Below, one piece after another: positions 8,834-23,240 of a DNA stretch of 64,000 nt. The notes under the pieces are model-generated. The model worked only from the letters and a program-made list of their open reading frames with translations, was not told the origin of the DNA and did not search any database. Source of the stretch: Streptomyces rubradiris (GTDB lineage Bacteria; Actinomycetota; Actinomycetes; Streptomycetales; Streptomycetaceae); the NCBI RefSeq assembly GCF_016860525.1, contig NZ_BNEA01000001.1:186001-250000 (forward strand), written 5' to 3'. The position numbers and the translations under genes are program-made. Numbering within the stretch: the first letter of the stretch is position 1; every line of letters starts with the position of its first letter.

Positions 8834-9625
8834 ATGCGTGTCACTGGCAGCACGAAATCCCATCCCCACGACGACGCCCCGGACACGGGCGCCGCTTTCG
8901 AGCGGCTCGCCCTGCTGCCGGACTGCCCCGAGCGCCGGGCGCTGCGGGACGACCTGGTCCGGTTGTGGCTGCCCATGGCCGAGCGGATCGCGGTGCGGTT
9001 CCGCGGCCGTGGCGAGGCACTGGAGGATCTGTACCAGGTGGCCGCGCTGGGCCTGGTCAAGGCCGTCGATCACTACGATCCGGCCCGTGGCCGCGCCTTC
9101 GAGGCGTACGCGGTGCCCACCATCACCGGGGAGATCAAGCGGCACTTCCGGGACCACATGTGGACCCTGCACGTGCCCCGCCGGGTGCAGGACCTGCGCA
9201 ACCGGGTCCGCGCCGCCGTGAAGGACCTGACGCAGACCAGTACGGGCCGGGCGCCCACCGTCGCGGAGATCGCCGCGTACGCCCGGCTCAGCGAGGACGA
9301 GGTACGCACCGGCATGGAGGCGCTGGAGTGCTTCTCCGCGCTGTCCCTGGACGCCGAGGTCTCCGGCACGGACGGCTACGCCCTCGGGGACTCCCTGGGC
9401 GGACCGGACCCGGGGTACGACCTCGTCGTGGACCGGGCCGCGGTCAGACCATGCCTCCAGGCGCTGCCCGAACGCGAGCGCACCATTCTCTACCTGCGGT
9501 TCTTCCAGGGCATGACACAGAGCTGCATCGCCTCAGAGCTCGGCATCTCGCAGATGCACGTCTCGCGGCTGCTGAGCGGCTGCTTCGACCGGCTGCGCGA
9601 GGAACTGCTCGCGGAGATCCGCTGA
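8834..9625 (+). CDS. RNA polymerase sigma factor, SigB/F/G group
   Basis: A 263-residue sigma-70 group 3 factor with regions 2, 3 and 4 in order. Region 2 contains EDLYQVAALGLVKAVD and VPTITGEIKRHFRD; region 4 ends with the helix-turn-helix SELGISQMHVSRLLS. It belongs to the Streptomyces SigB/SigF/SigG set that serves osmotic, oxidative and sporulation responses and is usually held by HATPase anti-sigma proteins. The ATG at 8834 was chosen because the paralogue at 29916-30770 begins similarly. A longer upstream frame has no conserved sequence. Confidence 0.9.
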   Translation: MRVTGSTKSHPHDDAPDTGAAFERLALLPDCPERRALRDDLVRLWLPMAERIAVRFRGRGEALEDLYQVAALGLVKAVDHYDPARGRAFEAYAVPTITGEIKRHFRDHMWTLHVPRRVQDLRNRVRAAVKDLTQTSTGRAPTVAEIAAYARLSEDEVRTGMEALECFSALSLDAEVSGTDGYALGDSLGGPDPGYDLVVDRAAVRPCLQALPERERTILYLRFFQGMTQSCIASELGISQMHVSRLLSGCFDRLREELLAEIR

Positions 9626-9704
9626 CCCCCGTACCCGTACGGCGGCCCCCGCGCCGGGCACGCCCGGCCGGCCGCGCGTCCCGCGGCCGTGGGACACGCT
9701 CCCC

Positions 9705-10019
9705 CTACTGCCCCTCGGTCCCCGGCACCTGCGCGGGCCCGTACCGGTCCAGGGCGTCCTCCAGCTCGGCCCGGATGTGGTCCGGGAGGTCGCCGCGCCG
9801 CCCCCAGATCAGGATCAGCTCGGCGATGTGGCGCAGCTTGATGTTGGTGTGCTGGGAGACCTCCTTGAGGATCTGCCAGCCCTGGTCCGGGGTGACCCGG
9901 GCGAGGGCCACCATCATGCCGATCGCCTGGTCCACGACGGCGTGCGAGGCCATGGCCTCTTTCATCTGGTCGACCTCCGCCTGCAACGCGGCGATCCGGT
10001 CCGGCTCGCTCTCTGCCAT
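9705..10019 (-). CDS. ANTAR-domain protein
   Basis: This 104-residue protein has a short N-terminal helix followed by an ANTAR RNA-binding domain (about residues 25-80, with VVDQAIGMMVALARVTPDQGW and IAELIL). ANTAR proteins bind paired hairpins in nascent RNA and prevent termination. No receiver, GAF or PAS sensor domain is attached, so it is a minimal form. It is convergent with the sigma gene and divergent from the VOC gene. Its RNA targets are not apparent here. Confidence 0.85.
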   Translation of the reverse strand: MAESEPDRIAALQAEVDQMKEAMASHAVVDQAIGMMVALARVTPDQGWQILKEVSQHTNIKLRHIAELILIWGRRGDLPDHIRAELEDALDRYGPAQVPGTEGQ

Positions 10020-10038
10020 CCCTCCATCGTGCGCACGG

Positions 10039-10064
10039 GCCTGCACCCCTGCCACCCGGGGTAC
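10039..10064 (+). promoter_or_regulatory. Candidate SigB-type promoter
   Basis: GCCT, 16 bases, GGGTAC matches the Streptomyces SigB-group pattern GNNT-N14-16-GGGTAC. It would drive the VOC-protein gene with a leader of about 80 bases. GGGTAC is informative but the -35 half is loose, so the match could be chance. Confidence 0.35.
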
Positions 10065-10148
10065 CCGACAGGCATGTCGACCCCGTCCGGCCGGACACTG
10101 GTGTATGACCGGTGGCCGCCCGGGCCCCGAGAGCAGGACGCGACTGCC

Positions 10149-10964
10149 ATGAACCACGACAGCACCACCGGCGGCGCGCCGCGCGGCGAGGACGTCGTCT
10201 CCACCCACTCCGTCTTCGGCGCGCCCTGCTGGGTGAGCCTGACCAGCCGTGATCTCCAGGCCACCCAGGAGTTCTACACGGCCGTGCTGGGCTGGCGCTG
10301 GCGCACCGCCAAGCTCGGCGAGCACTTCCGGATCGCCCTCGCGGGCGGGGTCCCGGTGGCCGGGATCGCCGCCGTGGCCTCCATGTGGCAGATGGCGGTG
10401 GCGTGGACGCCGTACTTCGCGGTGCGGGACGCGGACGTGGCCGTGTCCCGGGTCCGGGAGCGCGGCGGTACGGCGGCGGTCGGGCCGCTGTCCTTCCCGC
10501 CGGGCCGGGCGGCGCTGCTCGCCGACCGGGACGGCGCCACGTTCGGGATCTGGCAGGGCGACCTGGTCACCAACTGGGAGGCGTGGCGGCAGGCGGCCCC
10601 CACCTTCGCGCGGCTGCACACCCGGGACGCCTTCGACGCCGCGATGTTCTACGGCGAGATCCTGGACTGGGCGACCGGGGAACCAGGCTGCTGCGAGGTG
10701 GAGTACGACGGCGGCGAGGTGCTGCTGCGCAGCGAGGGCGACGTGGTGGCGCGCATCGACTCGGGCGCGGTGGAGGCCGCCCCGGACCCCTCGGTGCGTC
10801 CGCACTGGCAGATCCACTTCACGGTGACCGAGGTGCCGGCCTGCGCCCGCGCGGCGGAGAAGCACGGCGGCAGCGTGCTGCGCGAGGACGGCGAGCGGGA
10901 GGCGATCCTGCGGGACGCCGACGGAGCGCAGTTCACGGTGACGGCCCGCGGCGTCTGCTGCTGA
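10149..10964 (+). CDS. VOC-family (glyoxalase-like) protein with two domains
   Basis: A 271-residue protein of two vicinal-oxygen-chelate halves, about residues 22-130 and 140-268. The first begins PCWVSLTSRDLQATQEFY and has FRIALAGGVPVAG; the second has FDAAMFYGEILDW and ends DADGAQFTV. Two-domain VOC proteins of this kind are common in Streptomyces beside stress genes; their substrates are generally unknown, and the metal ligands are not confidently readable here. The ATG at 10149 was chosen where similarity begins. A SigB-like promoter pattern lies upstream. Confidence 0.82.
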   Translation: MNHDSTTGGAPRGEDVVSTHSVFGAPCWVSLTSRDLQATQEFYTAVLGWRWRTAKLGEHFRIALAGGVPVAGIAAVASMWQMAVAWTPYFAVRDADVAVSRVRERGGTAAVGPLSFPPGRAALLADRDGATFGIWQGDLVTNWEAWRQAAPTFARLHTRDAFDAAMFYGEILDWATGEPGCCEVEYDGGEVLLRSEGDVVARIDSGAVEAAPDPSVRPHWQIHFTVTEVPACARAAEKHGGSVLREDGEREAILRDADGAQFTVTARGVCC

Positions 10965-10979
10965 GATCCGCCCCCGGGT

Positions 10980-13120
<2,141 letters not shown>

Positions 13121-13124
<4 letters not shown>

Positions 13125-13633
13125 CGGCCGCCCTCCAGGGTGGCGCCGTGGGCGGGTCCGGGACCGGCCAGCACGGTCACCGGCTGATCGCGGGGCACCT
13201 TCAGGCCGGTACGCAGCGTGGAGTCGGGGGCGAGGGGGACCAGCGGGACGCGCTGGCCGGCCCGGGCACGCTGCGAGAACCAGATGATCGTGCCGCCGGT
13301 GCCGGTGGCACAGCAGCCCCAGCCGTCGCTCATGGCGGCGATGTCGGCCAGGCAGGACCGCAGGTCCGCCTCCGGGCGCAGGTCGGGGTCCTCGCCGCCG
13401 AGGGCGGTGATGAGGTGCTGGCCGTTCCACCACATCTCGATGGACGTGTGCTTGTTCCTCGCGTGCGCGTCGATCGCCCGCAGCAGCAGTTCGGCGCCGC
13501 GGCGGACGGGCTCCACGAGGTTGTCGAGGTCCCAGTGGCGCAGATGGGCGGCCAGGATGCGGCTGACCTGTCCCACCCGTTCCGGGCCGACCTCCACGTC
13601 GAGGTGGTAGTAGCAGGGCACTGCGGTCTTCAT
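13121..13633 (-). CDS. ATPase-domain (anti-sigma-like) protein upstream of glgX
   Basis: A 170-residue protein, start ATG at 13633. The segment RRGAELLLRAIDAHA followed by a long strand-rich half (SIEMWWNGQHLITALGG, CCATGTGGTIIWF) resembles a divergent HATPase_c fold of the Streptomyces anti-sigma type, but the G boxes are weak. Its stop overlaps the GTG start of glgX. Linking a regulator-like ATPase to a glycogen enzyme suggests control of glycogen turnover, or simply shared stress expression. A different function is possible. Confidence 0.6.
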
Positions 13634-13935
13634 CGTCGCTTGCTCCTCACCGGCGAAGCTCTCGCTCCCCTCGCCCGCCCGGAGGGATTTCCGGACACCC
13701 AGCGTGAGCGTTGATCGCTTCAGAGTCACTTCCACGGTGCGGGCACTACGCCATTCGTGCAACACGAGCCACCGACGGCCCCACGCGTCGAAGATCCAAC
13801 AGGACGCTGCGTCCTCGCGCGTGCACCATGAGTGAAAGCCTCGATCGCCGTAACGGTGCCGTGCCCTCCCCTGCGCGGACACCACCCGACCGTCGGGAAC
13901 GCGCCCAGTCGAGAGCGTGGAAGGTGAAGAGGGCC
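13634..13935. promoter_or_regulatory. Divergent promoter region between ATPase/glgX and DUF5133
   Basis: About 300 bases separate the two outward-reading units. I saw no recognisable operator, hairpin or consensus promoter. An in-frame ATG at 13828 could extend the DUF5133 gene, but conservation is expected only from 13936. Confidence 0.4.
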
Positions 13936-14235
13936 ATGCTGCTACCCGCCAAGGCCGAAGTGGCCCGGCAGTTGCGGCGTTACCGGGCGTGGGAGCGCGT
14001 GATGCTCGCCGCGCCGCACGACCGCACGGTCCGGGCCACCTTCGAGGACTCCGGGTACACCCTGTGCGTGCTGATGGGCAAGCGCTGCGCCCGCGAGGCC
14101 GTGGACGCCGCCGAGCGCTATCTCCGCACGAACCTGGTCGCCTACCTGCGGGAGCAGGACGGGCGGCCGCAGCCGCGCCGGACGGCGCGAAGAGGGCCGC
14201 CGTCGGAGCGGCGGTCCACGGCGCCAAGCCCCTGA
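13936..14235 (+). CDS. DUF5133-family small protein
   Basis: A 99-residue basic protein matching the Streptomyces DUF5133 pattern, with LLPAKAEVARQLRRY, FEDSGYTLCVLMGKR and AAERYLR. The function is unknown. GAAGAGG lies shortly before the chosen ATG; earlier in-frame starts would add an arginine- and proline-rich leader with no family match. It reads in the same direction as glgE, 111 bases ahead. Confidence 0.75.
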   Translation: MLLPAKAEVARQLRRYRAWERVMLAAPHDRTVRATFEDSGYTLCVLMGKRCAREAVDAAERYLRTNLVAYLREQDGRPQPRRTARRGPPSERRSTAPSP

Positions 14236-14346
14236 CCTGGCACCGTGCAAGGCGTTCCCCGCGGGTCCGGCGAGTCACCGGCCCGACTGATCGGATCGCG
14301 GAGCCGGGCCGGGCGCCCGGCTCCGCGCACGGCGGAGGTGAGATAC

Positions 14347-16334
14347 ATGCGCAGGACCCCGGCCATCGGCCGTGTACCGGTACGTGACGTCCGGCCGGCC
14401 GTGGAGTGCGGCAGGCGCCCGGCGAAAGCGGTGGCCGGGGAGACGTTCGAGGTCACGGCGACCGTGTTCCGCGAAGGGCATGACGCCGTAGGAGCGAACG
14501 TGGTCCTGCGCGATCCGGCGGGCCGGCGCGGCCCCTGGACCCCGATGCGGGAGCTGTCGCCGGGCAGCGACCGCTGGGGAGCGGAGGTCACCCCGGACGT
14601 GACGGGACGCTGGACCTTCCGTGTGGAGGCGTGGAGCCATCCGCTGGCGACCTGGCGGCACACCGCGTCGGTGAAGGTGCCGGCCGGGATCGACACCGGT
14701 CTGGTGCTGGAGGAGGGCGCGGAGCTGTACGAGCGGGCCGCCGCCGGGGTGCCCAGGGGCCCCGGGCGGGACCTGGTGCTGGCCGCGGCGCGCGCCCTCG
14801 GCGACGACACCCTGTCGGTCCACCACCGGCTGAAGGCGGCGCTGTCCCCCGAGGTGGAGGACGTAATCGCCCGGTATCCGCTGCGGGAGCTGGTGACCGC
14901 CTCGGACCCGATGCCGTTGCTGGTGGAGCGCGAACGCGCCCTGTACGGCTCGTGGTACGAGTTCTTCCCCCGCTCCGAGGGCACCGCCGAACACCCCCAC
15001 GGCACGTTCCGCACCGCCGCCCGCCGGCTGAAGGCGATCGCGGACATGGGCTTCGACGTCGTCTACCTGCCCCCGATCCACCCCATCGGCACCACCCACC
15101 GCAAGGGCCCCAACAACTCCCTGACCGCCGGCCCCGACGACGTCGGCGTGCCCTGGGCGATCGGCTCCCCCGAAGGCGGCCACGACGCCGTCCACCCGGA
15201 CCTGGGCACCCTGGAGGACTTCGACTTCTTCGTCGCCGAGGCCCGCCGGCACGGCCTGGAGGTCGCACTCGACTTCGCGCTCCAGTGCTCCCCGGACCAC
15301 CCCTGGGTGGAGAAGCACCCCGAGTGGTTCCACCACCGCCCGGACGGCTCGATCGCCTACGCCGAGAACCCGCCGAAGAAGTACCAGGACATCTACCCGA
15401 TCGCCTTCGACGCCGACATGGACGGCCTGGTCGCCGAGACCCTGCGCATCCTGCGGCACTGGATGGCCCACGGCGTGCGCATCTTCCGCGTGGACAACCC
15501 GCACACCAAACCCGTGGTCTTCTGGGAACGGGTCATCGCCGGCATCAACCGCGGCGACCCGGACGTGATCTTCCTGGCGGAGGCGTTCACCCGCCCGGCG
15601 ATGATGCACACCCTGGCCCAGACCGGCTTCCAGCAGTCCTACACCTACTTCACCTGGCGCACCACCAAGCAGGAGCTGACGGAGTACCTGACGGAGCTGA
15701 CGGGGGAGGCGGCGGCCTACATGCGGCCGAACTTCTTCGCCAACACCCCCGACATCCTGCACGCCTACCTCCAGCACGGCGGGCGCCCCGCGTTCGAGGT
15801 GCGTGCCGTGCTGGCCGCCACCCTCTCCCCCGCCTGGGGCATCTACTCCGGCTACGAACTGTGCGAGAACACCCCGCTGAAGGAGGGCGGGGAGGAATAC
15901 CTGGACTCGGAGAAGTACCAGCTCAGGCCCCGCGGCTGGGAGGCCGCCGAGCGCGAGGGCCGGAGCATCGCCCCGCTCATCACCCGCCTGAACACCATCC
16001 GCCGCCGCCATGTGGCACTCCAGCGGCTGCGCAACCTCCACTTCCACCACACCGACAACGACGCCGTGCTCGCCTACAGCAAACGCACGGGGACGGACAC
16101 GGTGGTCGTGGTCGTCAACCTCGACCCGCACCACACCCAGGAGGCCACGGTCTCGTTGGACATGCCGCGACTCGGCCTGGACCGGCACCAGTCCGTGCCG
16201 GTGCATGACGAACTCACCGGTGAGACCTACCACTGGGGCGGCACCAACTACGTGCGGCTCACGCCCGGCCGGGCGCCCGCGCACGTGCTCCACGTCGGGC
16301 GCTCGACGCCCCGGATCGGAGGGCCCGCAGCGTC

Positions 16335-16338
<4 letters not shown>
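14347..16338 (+). CDS. glgE: Alpha-1,4-glucan:maltose-1-phosphate maltosyltransferase
   Basis: This 663-residue GH13_3 enzyme extends alpha-1,4-glucan using maltose-1-phosphate. It has an N-terminal beta domain ([16 protein letters not shown], about residues 12-30), the barrel start [16 protein letters not shown], the nucleophile segment RVDNPHTKP (about residues 380-388) and the acid segment AEAFTRP. GGAGGTGAGA precedes the ATG. Its stop overlaps the treS start in ATGA, so translation is coupled. Streptomyces coelicolor carries two such clusters; which copy this is needs comparison. Confidence 0.96.
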
Positions 16339-18053
<1,715 letters not shown>

Positions 18054-18085
18054 CCCGTCCGGCGCCGAGGAAAGGACGCGTCACC

Positions 18086-19450
18086 ATGCCGAAGACCATC
18101 ACTCCCCGGCCGCGCACCGCGACCGGGCTCGACGGGCCGCTGGACTCGCTCGGCGGGCTGCTGCGCGACTGGCTGCCGAGGCAACGCTGGTTCGCGGGCA
18201 AGGACCGGCCCGTCACCGAGCTGTCGGTGCTGTCCGTGACCGAGCTGTTCCCAGGCTGTCTGCACCTGCTGGTGCACGCCTCCCACGTGCCGGTGCCCAC
18301 GCCCGGCGGCACGCCCCCGCCCGGGGACTGCTACCAGCTGCTGCTGGGGGTGCGCCCGCACCTCGTGCCGCGGCTGGAGCGGGCGTTCATCGGGCGGGCC
18401 GTGGACGGACCGCTGGCCGGCCTCGCGGTGTACGACGCGCTGCACGACCCGCGCTCGGCCCACCTGCTGCTGGAGCGGCTGCGGCACCCCGGCGCGGCGG
18501 GCCCGCTGCGGTTCGAGGCGGACCCGGCCGCCCGGGTGCCCGGCGGGCTGCCGCCGCGGCTGCTGGACGCCGAGCAGTCCAACTCCTCGATCGTGTACGG
18601 CGACGCGTACATCCTGAAGCTGTTCCGCCGGATCCAGCCGGGCGTCAACCCGGACCTGGAGGTGCCGGCGGCGCTGGCCGCCCTCGGCTGCTCCCGGGTG
18701 CCGGCGCCGGTGGCCTGGTTCTCCACGGCCGATCCCCGCCCGGCCACCCTCGGGGTGCTCCAGCCGTTCCTGCCGGACGCCACCGACGGTTGGTCGCTGG
18801 CGCTGGCCGCGCTCGCGGCGGGCGACGACTTCACCGCCGAGGCCCGCGCGCTGGGCCGGGCCATGGCCGAGGTGCACCTGGCGCTGGCCGAGGCCTTCCC
18901 GCCGGCCGGGCCGGGCGAGAACGGCCGTACGGCCGAGGCGATGCGCGCGCGGCTGGACGCCGCCGCGCACGCCGTGCCCGGCCTGCTGCCCTTCGTGCCC
19001 GGTCTGCGGGCCGCGTTCGCGGCACTGGCCACCTGCGACACCGGGCCGCCCGCCCAGCGGGTCCACGGCGACCTGCACCTGGGGCAGGTGCTGCGGGCCG
19101 GCCGCGACTGGTTCGTCATCGACTTCGAGGGCGAGCCGTCCCGGCCGCTCGCCGAGCGGCGCACCCCGCAGTCCCCGGTGCGGGACGTCGCCGGGATGCT
19201 GCGCTCCTTCGACTACGCGGCCCGGCAGCGCCGCCCCTGGCGGCCCGAGTGGGCGCGCCGCTGCCGGGAGGCGTTCTGCGCGGGCTACGCGGCCCGCGCG
19301 GGCTGGGATCCACGCAAGAAGCACGCGCTGCTGCGCGCGCACGAGACGGACAGGGCGGTGTACGAGGTGCTGTACGAGGCGAGACACCGGCCGGACTGGC
19401 TGCCGGTACCGATGGCGGCGATCAAGCGGCTCGCCGTGTGGGGAGGCTGA
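18086..19450 (+). CDS. pep2: Maltokinase Pep2/Mak
   Basis: A 454-residue kinase that phosphorylates maltose with ATP to maltose-1-phosphate, the GlgE donor. The N-terminal cap domain includes LPRQRWFAGK, and the aminoglycoside-phosphotransferase-like catalytic loop VHGDLHLGQVL with VIDFEGEPSRP lies near residues 335-355. The ATG at 18086 follows AGGAAAGGA. It sits between treS and glgB with 32- and 3-base gaps, consistent with one operon. Confidence 0.93.
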   Translation: MPKTITPRPRTATGLDGPLDSLGGLLRDWLPRQRWFAGKDRPVTELSVLSVTELFPGCLHLLVHASHVPVPTPGGTPPPGDCYQLLLGVRPHLVPRLERAFIGRAVDGPLAGLAVYDALHDPRSAHLLLERLRHPGAAGPLRFEADPAARVPGGLPPRLLDAEQSNSSIVYGDAYILKLFRRIQPGVNPDLEVPAALAALGCSRVPAPVAWFSTADPRPATLGVLQPFLPDATDGWSLALAALAAGDDFTAEARALGRAMAEVHLALAEAFPPAGPGENGRTAEAMRARLDAAAHAVPGLLPFVPGLRAAFAALATCDTGPPAQRVHGDLHLGQVLRAGRDWFVIDFEGEPSRPLAERRTPQSPVRDVAGMLRSFDYAARQRRPWRPEWARRCREAFCAGYAARAGWDPRKKHALLRAHETDRAVYEVLYEARHRPDWLPVPMAAIKRLAVWGG

Positions 19451-19453
19451 CGC

Positions 19454-21655
19454 ATGGCGCTGCGCGACACCACGCGCCCCGAGGCCGCGGGCCCCGTGCC
19501 GCCCGTGGCCGCCCCGCTGGACCCGGCCGACCGCGACCGGCTGCTGGCCGGGGCGCACCATGATCCGCACGCCCTGCTGGGCGCCCACCCGGTGCCGGGC
19601 GGCACGCTGGTGCGGGCGCTGCGCCCGAACGCCCGCGCGGTGAGCGTCCTGGCCGGCGGGGAGCGCACCGAGCTGCGTTCGGAGGGCGACGGGCTGTTCG
19701 CCGGCGTGCTGCCCCGCCCGGACATCCCGTCGTACACCCTGCTGGTGGCGTACGACGACGGGGAGCGGGAGGTGCACGACCCCTACCGCTTCCTGCCCGC
19801 GCTGGGCGAGCTGGACCTGCATCTGATCCGGGAGGGCCGGCACGAGCAGCTGTGGCGGGCGCTCGGGGCGGAGCCGATGGTCCACCAGGGCGTGGCCGGC
19901 ACCCGGTTCACGGTGTGGGCACCGAACGCCCAGGGGGTGCGGGTCGCCGGGGACTTCACGTACTGGGACGGCACGCAGTACCCGATGCGCTCGCTCGGCG
20001 CGTGCGGGGTGTGGGAGCTGTTCCTGCCGGGGATCGGCGAGGGCACCCGGTACAAGTTCGAGATCACCTCCCGGTACGGCCACCGGTTCCTGAAGGCCGA
20101 CCCGATGGCGCGGTGCGCCGAGGTACCGCCGGACACCGCGTCGGTGGTGACGGCCTCGCACTACGCCTGGGGCGACGCCGAGTGGATGGCGCACCGCGGT
20201 GACACCCCCGTGCACCAGGCGCCGTTCTCGGTGTACGAGGTGCATCTGCCGTCCTGGCGGCCCGGTGCGACCTACCGGCAGCTCGCGGAGGAACTGCCCG
20301 CGTACGCGCGGGAGATGGGCTTCACGCACATCGAGCTGATGCCGGTGGCCGGGCATCCGTTCAGCGGTTCGTGGGGCTACCAGGTCACCTCCTATTACGC
20401 GCCGACGCCCCGGCTGGGCTCGCCGGACGACTTCCGGTACTTCGTGGACGCCTGTCACCGGGCCGGGCTCGGGGTGATCATGGACTGGGTGCCGGCGCAC
20501 TTCCCGAAGGACGACTGGGCGCTGGCCCGGTTCGACGGGGACCCGCTGTACGAGCCGGGGAACGCCTCGCGCGCCGAGCACCCGGACTGGGGGACGTACG
20601 AGTTCGACTACGGCCGCACCGAGGTGCGCAACTTCCTGGTGGCGAACGCCGTCTACTGGTGCGAGGAGTTCCACATCGACGGGCTGCGGGTGGACGCCGT
20701 CGCCTCCATGCTCTACCTGGACTACTCACGGGACTCCGGACAGTGGGAGCCGAACGTGTTCGGCGGCCGGGAGGACCTGGACGCGGTGGCCTTCCTCCAG
20801 GAGATGAACGCCACCGTCTACCGGCGCTGTCCGGGCGTGGTGACCATCGCCGAGGAGTCCACGGCCTGGGACGGGGTGACCCGGCCGACCGACGGCGGCG
20901 GGCTGGGCTTCGGGCTGAAGTGGAACATGGGCTGGATGCACGACTCGCTGGAGTACATCCAGAAGGAGCCGGTGCACCGCAAGTACCACCACCACGAGAT
21001 GACGTTCTCGATGGTGTACGCCTACAGCGAGAACTACGTCCTGCCGATCTCGCACGACGAGGTGGTGCACGGCAAGCGGGCGCTGGTGTCGAAGATGCCC
21101 GGCGACTGGTGGCAGCGGCGCGCCAACCACCGTGCCTATCTGGGGTTCATGTGGGCCCACCCCGGCAAACAGCTGTTGTTCATGGGGCAGGAGTTCGCGC
21201 AGGGGGCGGAGTGGTCGGAGGCGCACGGGCCGGAGTGGTGGCTGCTCGGTGACGACTACCACTCGGCGGGCGACCACCGGGGTGTGCAGTCGCTGGTCCG
21301 GGACCTGAACAGGGTGTACCGGGCGACGCCGGCGCTGTGGCAGCGGGACACCGACCCGGGCGGCTTCCGGTGGGTGCTGTGCGACGCGGCGGACGACAAC
21401 GTGCTGGCGTTCCTGCGGTTCGCCGCGGACGGCGGCGCGCTGCTGGCGGTGTCGAACTTCTCCCCGGTCGTCCGGCACGGCTACCGCCTGTGGGTGCCCG
21501 ACGGTGGCGCGGTCTGGCGGGAGGAGCTGAACACCGACGAGGTGCGCTACGGCGGCGGCGGTGTCGGCGCCGGGGGGCCGGTCAGGGCGGAGGACGGGTT
21601 CCTCACCCTGACGCTGCCTCCGCTGGCCACGGTGTGGCTGGTGCCGGAGGGCTGA
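19454..21655 (+). CDS. glgB: 1,4-alpha-glucan branching enzyme
   Basis: The 733-residue enzyme introduces alpha-1,6 branches into GlgE-made glucan. It has tandem N-terminal CBM48-type domains ([31 protein letters not shown]), the nucleophile segment [25 protein letters not shown] with the acid residue and SHDEVVHGK. It follows pep2 after three bases and ends the operon, with a hairpin just after its stop. Confidence 0.95.
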   Translation: MALRDTTRPEAAGPVPPVAAPLDPADRDRLLAGAHHDPHALLGAHPVPGGTLVRALRPNARAVSVLAGGERTELRSEGDGLFAGVLPRPDIPSYTLLVAYDDGEREVHDPYRFLPALGELDLHLIREGRHEQLWRALGAEPMVHQGVAGTRFTVWAPNAQGVRVAGDFTYWDGTQYPMRSLGACGVWELFLPGIGEGTRYKFEITSRYGHRFLKADPMARCAEVPPDTASVVTASHYAWGDAEWMAHRGDTPVHQAPFSVYEVHLPSWRPGATYRQLAEELPAYAREMGFTHIELMPVAGHPFSGSWGYQVTSYYAPTPRLGSPDDFRYFVDACHRAGLGVIMDWVPAHFPKDDWALARFDGDPLYEPGNASRAEHPDWGTYEFDYGRTEVRNFLVANAVYWCEEFHIDGLRVDAVASMLYLDYSRDSGQWEPNVFGGREDLDAVAFLQEMNATVYRRCPGVVTIAEESTAWDGVTRPTDGGGLGFGLKWNMGWMHDSLEYIQKEPVHRKYHHHEMTFSMVYAYSENYVLPISHDEVVHGKRALVSKMPGDWWQRRANHRAYLGFMWAHPGKQLLFMGQEFAQGAEWSEAHGPEWWLLGDDYHSAGDHRGVQSLVRDLNRVYRATPALWQRDTDPGGFRWVLCDAADDNVLAFLRFAADGGALLAVSNFSPVVRHGYRLWVPDGGAVWREELNTDEVRYGGGGVGAGGPVRAEDGFLTLTLPPLATVWLVPEG

Positions 21656-21681
21656 GCCGCCACAGGTGTCGGTGGCCGTCC

Positions 21682-21720
21682 GAGGGGCATTCGGGGTCGT
21701 ACAGAACCCGACTGCCCCTC
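21682..21720 (+). terminator. Hairpin after glgB
   Basis: GAGGGGCA at 21682 pairs perfectly with TGCCCCTC ending at 21720, and the interior can pair further with one bulge. It lies 27 bases after the glgB stop and just before the next gene. No T-run follows, as is common for Streptomyces terminators. Confidence 0.6.
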
Positions 21721-21748
21721 GCGGCACGACATGGAAGGGCGGCACCAC

Positions 21749-22837
21749 GTGCGCACCGTAGGAGTGGAGGAGGAACTCCTCCTGGTCGATCCGGACAGCG
21801 GCGACCCGAGGGCGCTGGCGGCTGCCGTCCTCGCCCGCGCCGCCCAGGACGATCCCGGGCAGCAGGTCTTCGAGAAGGAACTGTTCGGGCAGATGCTGGA
21901 GTTCGCCACGCATCCGCAGTCGGACATGGCCTTGCTCGGGGACGAGATCGTCCGCTGCCGCAAGGAGGCGGCCCGGCACGCCGGGGAGATCGGCTGCGGG
22001 GTCGCCGCGCTGGCCACCTCGCCGCTGCCGGTCAGCCCCTCGCTCAGTGTGAACGCGCGCTACCAGTGGCTGGCCGAGCGGTTCGGGATACCGACCTGGG
22101 ACCAGCTCGTCTGCGGATGTCATGTGCACGTTTCCGTGGCATCGGACGAGGAGGGCGTCGCCGTCCTGGACCGGCTCCGCCCGTGGCTGCCCGTGCTGCG
22201 GGCGATGAGCGCCAACTCCCCGTTCTGGCAGGGCCGCAACACCGACTACGCCAGCTATCGCAGCCGGGTGTGGAACCGCTGGCCGTCGGCCGGGCCGACC
22301 GAGCCGTTCGGGACGCCCGAGCGCTACCACCGGCGGGTGACCGAGATGGTGGACACGGGGGTGGTGCTGGACGAGGGCATGGTCTACTTCGACGCGCGGC
22401 TGTCCGCCCGCTACCCGACGGTGGAGGTCCGGGTGGCGGACGTGTGCCTGTGCGCGGAGACCGCCGTCCTGCTCGCGACGCTGGTCCGCGCCCTGGTGGA
22501 GACGGCCGCGGCCGAGTGGCGGGACGGCCGGCCGGTACCCGACCCGGGGGTGAGCCTGATCCGGCTGGCCGACTGGCAGGCCGCCCGGTTCGGTCTGGAG
22601 GAGGACCTGCTGGACCCGGTCACGCTGCGGCCCCGGCCCGCCGCGGGGGTGCTGGAATCCCTGCTGGAGCACACCGGGGAGGCGCTCACCGCAGGCGGAG
22701 ACGCCGACCGCGCCGAGCGGGGCGTGGCGGAACTGCTGCGCCGCGGCAACGGCGCGCGGGAACAGCGCCTGCTGCTGGAGCGCACCGGCAGCCTGCGGGA
22801 CGTCGTCACCGAGTGCGTCCGGCGCACCCAGGGCTGA
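21749..22837 (+). CDS. Carboxylate-amine ligase of the GCS2/YbdK family
   Basis: A protein of about 362 residues in the glutamate-cysteine ligase 2 family. The N terminus has the family start VGVEEELLLVD; CGCHVHVSV with metal-site histidines and ANSPFWQGRN follow. YbdK-type enzymes have weak glutamate-cysteine ligase activity, but their physiological substrate in Streptomyces is unclear. The GTG at 21749 was chosen because GGAAGGG lies 9 bases upstream; an ATG at 21731 has no such site. It follows the glgB hairpin and is probably a separate transcript. Confidence 0.85.
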   Translation: MRTVGVEEELLLVDPDSGDPRALAAAVLARAAQDDPGQQVFEKELFGQMLEFATHPQSDMALLGDEIVRCRKEAARHAGEIGCGVAALATSPLPVSPSLSVNARYQWLAERFGIPTWDQLVCGCHVHVSVASDEEGVAVLDRLRPWLPVLRAMSANSPFWQGRNTDYASYRSRVWNRWPSAGPTEPFGTPERYHRRVTEMVDTGVVLDEGMVYFDARLSARYPTVEVRVADVCLCAETAVLLATLVRALVETAAAEWRDGRPVPDPGVSLIRLADWQAARFGLEEDLLDPVTLRPRPAAGVLESLLEHTGEALTAGGDADRAERGVAELLRRGNGAREQRLLLERTGSLRDVVTECVRRTQG

Positions 22838-22856
22838 GCGTCCCGCCCGGCGGCGG

Positions 22857-23090
22857 TCACAGGATCAGGGCCAGCGCGTAGGCCAGGAAGAACGCCGCGA
22901 TCAGGATCACCAGGACCAGGATCACGGTCAGCGGCGCCTTCGCCCAGCCCTTCGACGTGTTGTGCGTCTCCCGGGGCCCGGCCTCGGGCAGGCTGCTCTC
23001 GGCGGGCGGGGTCTCGCCGGGCGGGACCGAGCCGCCGGGTTCCAGCCCGGTGCTGCGCTCGGGCTCCGGATCGGGGTTCACATGACTCAT
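22857..23090 (-). CDS. DUF6480-like small membrane protein
   Basis: A 77-residue protein with a proline- and glutamate-rich N-terminal half (SHVNPDPEPERSTGLEPGG, residues 2-20) and a single C-terminal membrane helix (about residues 53-76). It matches the Streptomyces DUF6480 pattern; the function is unknown. It is convergent with the GCS2 gene and divergent from the acyl-CoA ligase. Confidence 0.75.
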   Translation of the reverse strand: MSHVNPDPEPERSTGLEPGGSVPPGETPPAESSLPEAGPRETHNTSKGWAKAPLTVILVLVILIAAFFLAYALALIL

Positions 23091-23240
23091 GTCCCCCGAG
23101 TCCCCCCAACCCGCCCACATCATCAGCCGATCACGACTTCTCCGATCCCGGTCACCGAACGCTGTTCCCTGAGCTACATTCGAGCACCGCCGACACCGAG
23201 CCGGTCGGCGGAGTGACCCTCCGTACCCCGGGAGCAGCGC

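Noticed and set aside
13711..13935. Extended start of the DUF5133 gene
   Set aside because: The extra 75 codons are arginine-rich with no family similarity, while a good ribosome-binding site precedes 13936.
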